Source: SAR92 clade bacterium
GTDB taxonomy: Bacteria > Pseudomonadota > Gammaproteobacteria > Pseudomonadales > Porticoccaceae
Length of the DNA: 8,473 nt
Assembly (NCBI GenBank): GCA_018607545.1
Contig: JABBBF010000029.1
Span: forward strand, 338-8,810
Reading direction: 5' to 3'
The notes under the pieces were generated by a model. That model made no database searches, was not told the DNA's origin, and saw nothing but the letters and a program-made list of their open reading frames with translations. Position 1 is the stretch's first letter. The number at the start of each line of letters is the position of its first letter. A program made the position numbers and the translations under genes. This document shows positions 1-8,473 of the stretch, piece by piece.

Positions 1-43
1 AGCAACCCTACTCTGTGCCTACCAAGATAGAGATAAAGTTTAG
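1..43 (+). CDS. fabZ: 3' end of fabZ, 3-hydroxyacyl-ACP dehydratase (partial)
   Basis: Reading from base 2, the window opens with an in-frame 13-residue C-terminus, ATLLCAYQDRDKV, ending in TAG at 41-43. The A-x-L-L-C-A pattern resembles the last strand of FabZ proteins, which end in forms such as AEMMCA or AEILCA followed by a short polar tail. FabZ is the gene normally found directly before lpxA in gammaproteobacteria. FabZ dehydrates (R)-3-hydroxyacyl-ACP in the fatty acid elongation cycle, competing with LpxA for the same substrate. The last G of its stop codon is the first base of the lpxA GTG start (TAGTG), so the two are probably translationally coupled. The identification rests on a few residues plus gene order; the bulk of the gene lies outside the window. 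Confidence 0.65.
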   Translation, partial: ATLLCAYQDRDKV

Positions 44-810
44 TGATTGATCCCAATGCCATAATTGATCCTTCCGCCAAGATCGGTAACAACGTGACCA
101 TTGGCCCCTGGACGACGATTGGTGCGGATGTAGAGATCGGTGATAACTGTAATATTGCCTCCCATGTGGTTATCAAAGGCCCGACTATTATGGGATCGGG
201 CAATAGTATTTTTCAGTTTTCAACCATTGGCGATGGTACCCCTGACCTTAAATATAAAGGTGAGCCGACCAAACTGATTATCGGCGACAACAATGTAATT
301 CGTGAAGGTGTAACTATCCATCGCGGCACTATTCAGGATCAGGGTGAGACGGTTATTGGCAATGATAACCTGTTGATGGCCTATGCCCATGTGGGTCATG
401 ACTGTGTTATCGGTAATCACGCTATCCTGGTTAACAATGCCAGTATCTCTGGGCATGTTTATGTTGGCGACTGGGCAATCCTTTCTGGCTATGCGCTGGT
501 TCACCAGTTTGTGCATATAGGCGCTCACTGCTTTGTTGGTCCTGCAGCCTTTGTCTATCACGATATTCCAGCCTTTATTACCGCCTTTGGCAGTCCGGCT
601 GAACCGCGCACGATTAACCGTGAAGGACTAAAGCGCCGAGGCTATGAGGCTGACCAGATCGCTCTTGCCAATCAGGCCTATAAGTTGCTCTACCGTCGCG
701 GCCTGCAGTTGGATGAATCGATTAAGGCGATTAAAAAGCTCGGTGAAGATGATCTAATCAAAATGTTTTTGACCTCCCTTGAGAATTCCACTCGCGGCAT
801 TATTCGCTAG
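43..810 (+). CDS. lpxA: UDP-N-acetylglucosamine 3-O-acyltransferase LpxA
   Basis: LpxA catalyses the first step of lipid A synthesis in the cytoplasm, moving an (R)-3-hydroxyacyl chain from ACP to the 3-OH of UDP-GlcNAc. The 255-residue product (E. coli has 262) begins MIDPNAIIDPSAKIG and shows the hexapeptide repeats of a left-handed beta helix over about residues 13-170. A helical C-terminal domain follows (GLKRRG near 195-200) and ends STRGIIR. The catalytic base is His119 in AHVGHD, equivalent to E. coli His125; His116, His154 and the TIHRGT motif at 91-96 are also kept. Start: GTG at 43, overlapping the fabZ stop by one base, with a weak AGAGA upstream at 29-33; the N-terminus then aligns with E. 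coli. Odd point: residue 167, at the acyl-chain ruler position (E. coli Gly173), is proline, which may favour a shorter chain. The family call is secure; the chain-length idea is inference. Confidence 0.97.
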   Translation: MIDPNAIIDPSAKIGNNVTIGPWTTIGADVEIGDNCNIASHVVIKGPTIMGSGNSIFQFSTIGDGTPDLKYKGEPTKLIIGDNNVIREGVTIHRGTIQDQGETVIGNDNLLMAYAHVGHDCVIGNHAILVNNASISGHVYVGDWAILSGYALVHQFVHIGAHCFVGPAAFVYHDIPAFITAFGSPAEPRTINREGLKRRGYEADQIALANQAYKLLYRRGLQLDESIKAIKKLGEDDLIKMFLTSLENSTRGIIR

Positions 811-813
811 GCT

Positions 814-2040
814 ATGGGCATCTCGAGCCACAGTAATGCCCCAGTTGATGTGGCTGGAAGTGCGCCAGTTTTTGCCATAGTTGCCGGTGAAGCTTCAGGC
901 GATACCCTTGGTGCAGATTTGATTCGCGCCCTTAAGCGACTTTTTCCCAATGCCAAATTTGAAGGTATTGGCGGTCCAAAAATGTCTGCCGAGGGGTTTG
1001 TCTCTCACTATCAGATGGATCGGCTCTCGGTAATGGGCTTGATTGAACCCCTTAAACGTCTCCCTGAATTGCTGCGAATGCGCCGCGAGATTATCCGGCG
1101 CTACAGCGAAACTCCTCCCAGTGCCTTTATCGGTATTGACTCACCGGATTTTAATCTGGGTATTGAAAAGGCACTCCACAGTGCCGGGGTAAAAACCGTC
1201 CACTATGTCAGTCCGTCAGTATGGGCCTGGCGTCAGGGGAGGATAAAAAAGATTAAACGCTCTGTTGATCTTATGCTCTGCCTGCTGCCCTTTGAAGAAG
1301 CTTTTTATCTTCAGCACGATGTGCCTGTCGCCTTTGTCGGACATCCACTGGCCGGCGAGATTCCCCAGCGGCCTAATATCGTCGAGGCACGTACGCGTCT
1401 GGATATAGACCAGCAGCGACCACTGCTGACCCTTATGCCAGGCAGTCGCGCAGGCGAAGTGGCGCTGATGGCTGAGTTGTTTCTCAATGTTGCCACAGGG
1501 CTGCTTAAAACTTATCCCCAATTGCAGTTTTTGATACCGGCTGCCAACGCTGATCGCCATCGACAGCTTGAGGAGATGCTCGCCGCTTATCCGCAACTTC
1601 CAGTGCGTTTGATAGAGCAGCAGTCCCTGTTAGCGATGGAGGCGGCAGATGCAGTATTGCTGACCTCTGGAACCACAGCCCTTGAAGCGATGCTGTTAAA
1701 GAAACCGATGGTGGTCAGTTATCGTATGGGCAATATTAGCTATAAGTTGATCAAGCCGTTTATCAAAACAGCCTATGCTTCAATTCCCAACCTCCTTGCC
1801 AATGAGATGCTGGTGCCTGAGTTTATTCAGCAGGATGCGACTGAAGAAAACCTCCTCGATGCGGTTATCGAGGCCCTCGATAGCAATAACCGAGATAAGC
1901 TTGAGGCTCGCTTTGATCAACTCCATGATCAGATCAATAGAGATTCCGGTAACGCCGCGGCGGCAGCTATAGCTAAGCTAATTGGCCAGCCTGATACCGC
2001 TGTAGCAAAGCAGGCGCCATATGCGGGGCCCGCTCAATGA
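814..2040 (+). CDS. lpxB: Lipid-A-disaccharide synthase LpxB
   Basis: LpxB is a family GT19 glycosyltransferase of the inner membrane's cytoplasmic face. It joins UDP-2,3-diacylglucosamine to lipid X, giving the beta-1,6 tetraacyl disaccharide 1-phosphate and UDP. Family hallmarks are all present: VAGEASGD at residues 23-30 with the essential glutamate Glu26, GIDSPDFN with Asp109 (E. coli Asp98), [11 protein letters not shown] at 130-140, and MPGSR with Arg212. A donor-side SGTTALE segment and SIPNLLA follow. The protein is 408 residues against 382 in E. coli. The excess is a polar N-terminal leader of about 15 residues and an Ala/Pro/Gln-rich tail. ATG at 814 lies three bases after the lpxA stop with no good Shine-Dalgarno, which suggests coupled reinitiation. 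A GTG at 850 is a possible alternative start that would remove the leader. The stop overlaps the rnhB start as ATGA. Confidence 0.96.
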   Translation: MGISSHSNAPVDVAGSAPVFAIVAGEASGDTLGADLIRALKRLFPNAKFEGIGGPKMSAEGFVSHYQMDRLSVMGLIEPLKRLPELLRMRREIIRRYSETPPSAFIGIDSPDFNLGIEKALHSAGVKTVHYVSPSVWAWRQGRIKKIKRSVDLMLCLLPFEEAFYLQHDVPVAFVGHPLAGEIPQRPNIVEARTRLDIDQQRPLLTLMPGSRAGEVALMAELFLNVATGLLKTYPQLQFLIPAANADRHRQLEEMLAAYPQLPVRLIEQQSLLAMEAADAVLLTSGTTALEAMLLKKPMVVSYRMGNISYKLIKPFIKTAYASIPNLLANEMLVPEFIQQDATEENLLDAVIEALDSNNRDKLEARFDQLHDQINRDSGNAAAAAIAKLIGQPDTAVAKQAPYAGPAQ

Positions 2041-2651
2041 AGCCCTGGAATCCTCCTGCAGGGGTGAAGTGCCTCGCCGGTGTCGATGAAGTCGGGCGCG
2101 GACCACTGGCTGGCGATGTGGTAACTGCGGCGGTTATTTTGCCGGATGATCACGGTATTGAAGGTCTGGCAGATTCCAAAGCACTGTCCAGCAGGCAGAG
2201 GGAAAACCTCTACAAGGATATTGTTGGTCGCGCCAGCTGCTGGTTTGTTGCCCGAGCTACAGTGGCTGAAATCGACCGTTTTAATATATTGCAGGCGACA
2301 TTGATGGCCATGCGCCGCGCGGTGATGGGCCTTTCCCAGCAACCTGATTTTGTCGCTGTCGATGGCAATCGACTGCCACAGTGGGAGTATCGCGGTGAGG
2401 CAGTTGTTAAAGGGGATGGCCGAGTTGAAGTGATCAGTGCTGCATCGATTATTGCCAAGGTGGTTCGCGATGCCGAGATGAAAGCCTTTGAAGGTACATA
2501 CCCTGGTTACGGGTTTGCTAAAAATAAGGGCTATGGCACTGCCCAACATCTCGAAGCTCTTGGCCGCTTAGGCGCCACGCCAATTCATCGCAAAACCTTT
2601 GCCCCGGTTCGCGAGCAGCTCGAACTGACTCAGGCGGCTTTTTTTGATTAA
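2037..2651 (+). CDS. rnhB: Ribonuclease HII
   Basis: RNase HII cuts the RNA strand of RNA-DNA hybrids and starts removal of single ribonucleotides left in DNA by the replicative polymerase. The 204-residue product has the four metal-binding acidic residues: Asp17 and Glu18 in [11 protein letters not shown], Asp109 in VDGN, and Asp127 in [22 protein letters not shown] at 134-148 and the [13 protein letters not shown] segment near 155-167 are also typical, and its length matches E. coli (198 residues). The start is the ATG of an ATGA overlap with lpxB, with GGGG at 2025-2028 at suitable spacing, so translation is probably coupled. Compared with the E. coli stretch GDSRVPEIS, here GDGRVEVIS, a local change near but not in the catalytic set. 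The rnhB-dnaE pairing common in this class is interrupted here by the next gene. Confidence 0.96.
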   Translation: MKPWNPPAGVKCLAGVDEVGRGPLAGDVVTAAVILPDDHGIEGLADSKALSSRQRENLYKDIVGRASCWFVARATVAEIDRFNILQATLMAMRRAVMGLSQQPDFVAVDGNRLPQWEYRGEAVVKGDGRVEVISAASIIAKVVRDAEMKAFEGTYPGYGFAKNKGYGTAQHLEALGRLGATPIHRKTFAPVREQLELTQAAFFD

Positions 2652-2677
2652 CCTGAGCTCGCTTTAATCGATATAAT
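2648..2677 (+). promoter_or_regulatory. Candidate sigma70 promoter for the KAS III gene (and possibly dnaE)
   Basis: The 110-bp AT-rich gap after rnhB contains a perfect TATAAT at 2672-2677. A four-of-six -35 match, TTAACC at 2648-2653, lies 18 bp upstream and overlaps the rnhB stop. A transcript starting near 2684 would have a leader of roughly 80 bases before the TTG start at 2762. Because dnaE follows the KAS III gene by five bases, this promoter could also contribute to dnaE expression. AT-rich DNA gives chance matches, so this is a candidate only. Confidence 0.4.
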
Positions 2678-2749
2678 AATCGGTATATAGCTCGGCCAAT
2701 TGTGAGATAGTTGTTAGGCCAGAAAATAATAAAAAACAGCGCTGTCACC

Positions 2750-2754
2750 GAGGA
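2750..2754 (+). promoter_or_regulatory. Ribosome binding site that sets a TTG start for the KAS III gene
   Basis: GAGGA lies seven bases before the in-frame TTG at 2762-2764. Starting there gives an N-terminus (MRYAEITGWGKYAPP) that aligns with FabH proteins at the first residue. The earlier in-frame TTG at 2711 would add 17 residues with no family counterpart and has no comparable ribosome binding site. Confidence 0.7.
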
Positions 2755-2761
2755 TTTTATT

Positions 2762-3868
2762 TTGAGATATGCAGAGATAACCGGTTGGGGAAAATATGCT
2801 CCGCCTCTGTTGATGACTAACGACGATATGGCAAAAATTGTCGATACCAGTGATGAGTGGATATTTTCCCGTTCCGGTATTCGCCAGCGTCACTACAGTC
2901 ATATCTCCACGGGCGATATGGCCTGGCTGGCCGCTGAAAATGCGCTGGCCGCTGCAGATACAGCTGCTGATGATATAGACCTGATTATCCTTGGTTCCAC
3001 TACTCCCGAGGAGATCTGCCCAAATACAGCCAGCTATATCAAGAACAAACTGGGCGCTTCAAAAGCCGCTGCCTTTGATCTAAATTCTGCCTGCACTAGC
3101 TGGTTTTATGCTTTAAATGCTGCCACAGATATGATTAGGGCTGGTTCTATCAATAAAGCGCTGGTAATCGGCTCAGAGCGCCTCTCTCTGGCCATGGACT
3201 GGAAGAAGCGCGAGTCCTGTTTTCTGTTTGGCGATGGTGCCGGCGCTGTTCTGATTGAGGCCTCCGAGCAGGCCTCTGGGTTACTGGCGTCTAAACTCAG
3301 CTGTGTACCCGACAGTCGCGAATGCCTGCGTCTTCCAGGCTGGGGAATGACATCAACCCGCTTTAGCGAAGAGTTCTTTATCTCGCTGGATTTTGAGGGT
3401 CAGGAGATATTTAAAAGTGCAGTAAAAGGCATGTCCGATGCGATTGCCGATGTCCTTGAAAAACAAAATTTGTCCGCTGAGGATATAGATCTGTTTATTC
3501 CCCACCAGGCGAATATTCGAATTATTCAGACGCTGGCAAAACGATTGAATTTCCCAATGGAAAAAGTGGTCGTTGCCATTGAGGGATATGCCAATACCTC
3601 GGCAGCGTCAATTCCATTGGCACTCTGTGATGCCTTGGATGCGGGACGAGTCAAGCCTGGTATGAAGATTCTCACTGCCACGTTTGGCGCCGGCCTCACC
3701 TGCGGGGCGGGCATTATTCAATGGGGAGACAGGGTCGCACCGCTAGCTGTTTCCGATGCGGCTGTGGCCGATTTTGAAGGCACCGTTTTTGATTTGATGG
3801 CCGATAGTTTTGTTCACTACGGCGTCGATGCCGCACATTTATTAAGTTCAACACCAAGTAAAGGGTAA
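2762..3868 (+). CDS. Beta-ketoacyl-ACP synthase III (FabH-like)
   Basis: This is a KAS III of the thiolase superfamily. Such enzymes normally condense an acyl-CoA primer with malonyl-ACP to start fatty acid chains, though relatives serve other pathways. Counting from TTG 2762, the 368-residue product has the Cys-His-Asn triad: Cys111 in NSACTSW, His248 in IPHQAN and Asn278 in YANTSAAS (E. coli FabH 112, 244, 274). VDTSDEWI near residues 27-34 and the FGDGAGAVLIE segment near 156-166 are typical. E. coli FabH ends (317 residues) about where GIIQWG falls here; a tail of about 48 residues follows (WGDRVAPLAVSDAA onward). It sits between rnhB and dnaE, away from the usual plsX-fabH-fabD group, so it may be an extra copy with its own primer preference or the main initiator; the sequence does not decide. 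No gene symbol is given for that reason. dnaE begins five bases after its stop. Confidence 0.9.
   Translation: MRYAEITGWGKYAPPLLMTNDDMAKIVDTSDEWIFSRSGIRQRHYSHISTGDMAWLAAENALAAADTAADDIDLIILGSTTPEEICPNTASYIKNKLGASKAAAFDLNSACTSWFYALNAATDMIRAGSINKALVIGSERLSLAMDWKKRESCFLFGDGAGAVLIEASEQASGLLASKLSCVPDSRECLRLPGWGMTSTRFSEEFFISLDFEGQEIFKSAVKGMSDAIADVLEKQNLSAEDIDLFIPHQANIRIIQTLAKRLNFPMEKVVVAIEGYANTSAASIPLALCDALDAGRVKPGMKILTATFGAGLTCGAGIIQWGDRVAPLAVSDAAVADFEGTVFDLMADSFVHYGVDAAHLLSSTPSKG
3861..3865 (+). promoter_or_regulatory. Ribosome binding site of dnaE, placed for an ATA start
   Basis: AAGGG at 3861-3865 lies directly before the TAA stop of the KAS III gene (3866-3868). It is eight bases before ATA at 3874, an ideal spacing, but only two bases before ATT at 3868. 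It is the main reason for placing the dnaE start at ATA 3874. Its overlap with the end of the upstream gene suggests coupled translation. Confidence 0.6.
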
Positions 3869-3873
3869 TTCCA

Positions 3874-7389
<3,516 letters not shown>

Positions 7390-7454
7390 AAATAGATTTA
7401 ACAATTGAAAAGCTGTGTTTGCCACAACAGATGTCTAGCGTAGATTTTTATTAG

Positions 7455-7463
7455 TGGTAGAAT
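7455..7463 (+). promoter_or_regulatory. Candidate extended -10 promoter of accA
   Basis: TGGTAGAAT at 7455-7463 fits an extended -10 element (TG-n-TAnnnT). No good -35 hexamer lies at the usual distance (CTAGCG at 7435-7440), which is common for extended -10 promoters. A start near 7470 would give a leader of about 37 bases. The motif overlaps the in-frame ATG at 7462, which argues against that ATG as the accA start. The rest of the 7390-7506 gap shows no clear terminator. Confidence 0.45.
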
Positions 7464-7506
7464 GCGCGCAGCCCCCATTTTGGCAACCTACGAGATTTCT
7501 ATACCC

Positions 7507-8460
7507 ATGAATTTGAACTATCTCTCTTTCGAACAGCCGATAGCTGAACTTGAAGCAAAGATTGAAGAATTACAATTGGTCGGCAATGACAACGATCTGA
7601 ATATTGCCGACGAAGTGACCAAGCTGCGTGACAAATCGCAAAAATTAACTGAAGGTATTTACGCCAAGTTAACCCCTTGGCAAGTGGTGCAGGTTGCCCG
7701 TCACCCACAGCGCCCCTATGCCCTCGATTATATTCAGCGCATTTTCACCGATTTCGAAGAGATGCATGGTGACCGCCACTTTGGAGATGACAATGCGATT
7801 GTCGGCGGTGTAGCGCGCTTAAATGGCAAGCCGGTAATGGTCATAGGCGAAGAGAAGGGTCGCGGTGTCAACGACAAGGTGATGCGCAACTTTGGTATGC
7901 CAAAGCCCGAGGGCTATCGCAAAGCCCTGCGTCTAATGGAGACTGCCGAGCGCTTTAAGCTGCCCGTTATCACCCTTATCGACACCCCGGGGGCCTATCC
8001 GGGTATCGACTCGGAAGAGCGCAATATCTCCGAGGCTATCGCCCGCAACCTGGCCGTGATGTCACGGCTGAAAACCCCGATTATCTGTACGGTGATCGGC
8101 GAGGGAAGCTCTGGTGGCGCACTGGCGATCGGTGTTGGCGATAGACTGAATATGCTGCAGTACAGCACCTATTTTGTTATCTCACCCGAAGGCTGTGCCA
8201 ATATTATCTGGAAGACCAGTGAGAAAGCCTCTCTGGCTGCCGAAGCCATGGGTGTAACATCGGACAATCTGGAGAAGCTGGGTATTGTCGATCAAACCAT
8301 TCCCGAGCCTATGGGTGGCGCGCATCGTGATATCGAGACCATGTGTACAACATTAAAGGATAGCTTGAGCAGCCAGCTTGATGAGTTGTCAGCTGTGCCT
8401 GTCGATGAGCTGTTGGAAAAGCGCTTTGAGCGACTGATGTCCTATGGTCAACCTGACTAG
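7507..8460 (+). CDS. accA: Acetyl-CoA carboxylase carboxyltransferase subunit alpha
   Basis: AccA pairs with AccD to form the carboxyltransferase that moves the carboxyl group from carboxybiotin on AccB to acetyl-CoA. This gives malonyl-CoA, the committed precursor for fatty acids. From ATG 7507 the product has 317 residues (E. coli 319) and begins [19 protein letters not shown], matching the E. coli start; an in-frame ATG at 7462 would add 15 unrelated residues and overlaps a -10 motif. Typical segments are [12 protein letters not shown] at 64-75, [18 protein letters not shown] at 127-144, IDTPGAYPG at 158-166, [11 protein letters not shown] at 202-212, NMLQYSTY and [12 protein letters not shown]. 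It ends RLMSYGQPD. Odd points against E. coli from memory: GHQKGR reads GEEKGR (114-119), ERGQSEA reads ERNISEA (171-177) and GEGGSGG reads GEGSSGG (198-204). The reading frame is intact. A weak GAG near 7492 is the only ribosome-binding hint. The gene after accA is outside the window. Confidence 0.96.
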   Translation: MNLNYLSFEQPIAELEAKIEELQLVGNDNDLNIADEVTKLRDKSQKLTEGIYAKLTPWQVVQVARHPQRPYALDYIQRIFTDFEEMHGDRHFGDDNAIVGGVARLNGKPVMVIGEEKGRGVNDKVMRNFGMPKPEGYRKALRLMETAERFKLPVITLIDTPGAYPGIDSEERNISEAIARNLAVMSRLKTPIICTVIGEGSSGGALAIGVGDRLNMLQYSTYFVISPEGCANIIWKTSEKASLAAEAMGVTSDNLEKLGIVDQTIPEPMGGAHRDIETMCTTLKDSLSSQLDELSAVPVDELLEKRFERLMSYGQPD

Positions 8461-8473
8461 CTAATCTGCAGGC

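Noticed and set aside
2629..2657. Inverted repeat CTCAGG/CCTGAG around the T-run at the end of rnhB, as a possible terminator
   Set aside because: The T-run lies in the loop rather than after the stem, the stem is only six pairs and the loop is 17 bases, so it does not form a standard intrinsic terminator.
2711..2761. Upstream TTG start for the KAS III gene at 2711
   Set aside because: It adds 17 residues with no counterpart in FabH proteins, and the GAGGA site points to TTG 2762.
7411..7449. Possible terminator between dnaE and accA (CTGTG...CACAACAG followed by a later T-run)
   Set aside because: The stem needs a bulge, is short and the T-run at 7445-7449 is about 17 bases away. No convincing hairpin with an adjacent T-run is present.
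7462..7506. Upstream ATG start for accA at 7462
   Set aside because: It overlaps the extended -10 motif and adds 15 residues absent from the family; ATG 7507 gives the standard N-terminus.

Overview
This window carries a run of bacterial housekeeping genes, all on the + strand: the 3' end of fabZ, then lpxA, lpxB, rnhB, a FabH-like ketoacyl-ACP synthase III gene, dnaE and accA. The order fabZ-lpxA-lpxB-rnhB-dnaE-accA is the classical gammaproteobacterial lipid A / replication / fatty acid cluster, as in E. coli. The proteins also resemble gammaproteobacterial homologues, in places more like Pseudomonas than enterics. With moderate base composition, this suggests a free-living, probably marine, gammaproteobacterium of the Cellvibrionales/SAR92-like kind. 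The class is well supported; the finer placement is a guess.

Layout. Positions 1-2040 hold the lipid A genes: the fabZ tail, lpxA (UDP-GlcNAc acyltransferase) and lpxB (lipid A disaccharide synthase). They are tightly packed, with a TAGTG stop/start overlap at fabZ/lpxA, a 3-nt gap at lpxA/lpxB and an ATGA overlap between lpxB and rnhB. rnhB (RNase HII) ends at 2651. A 110-bp AT-rich gap follows, with a plausible sigma70-type promoter, and leads into a 368-residue ketoacyl-ACP synthase III that is absent from this place in E. coli. dnaE (replicative DNA polymerase III alpha subunit) follows almost immediately and runs to 7389. A 117-bp gap with an extended -10 motif precedes accA (acetyl-CoA carboxylase carboxyltransferase alpha subunit), which ends at 8460. 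The last 13 bases hold nothing I can call.

How the genes fit together. FabZ and LpxA compete for 3-hydroxyacyl-ACP, the branch point between membrane phospholipid and lipid A; LpxB acts downstream of LpxA. AccA makes malonyl-CoA, which feeds the malonyl-ACP that a KAS III enzyme condenses with an acyl primer. The added KAS III therefore links functionally to accA and the lipid A genes, although it sits between two DNA-metabolism genes.

No mobile element, CRISPR array, RNA gene or defence system is visible, and I see no wholly new system. The points most worth a second look are: dnaE has no ATG, GTG or TTG start that keeps its PHP domain, and appears to start at ATA (or ATT); the KAS III insertion between rnhB and dnaE and its C-terminal tail; a proline at the LpxA acyl-chain ruler position; and unusual residues in conserved parts of AccA and in the DnaE clamp-binding motif. 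Comparisons with E. coli and Pseudomonas proteins are from memory, not from an alignment program.
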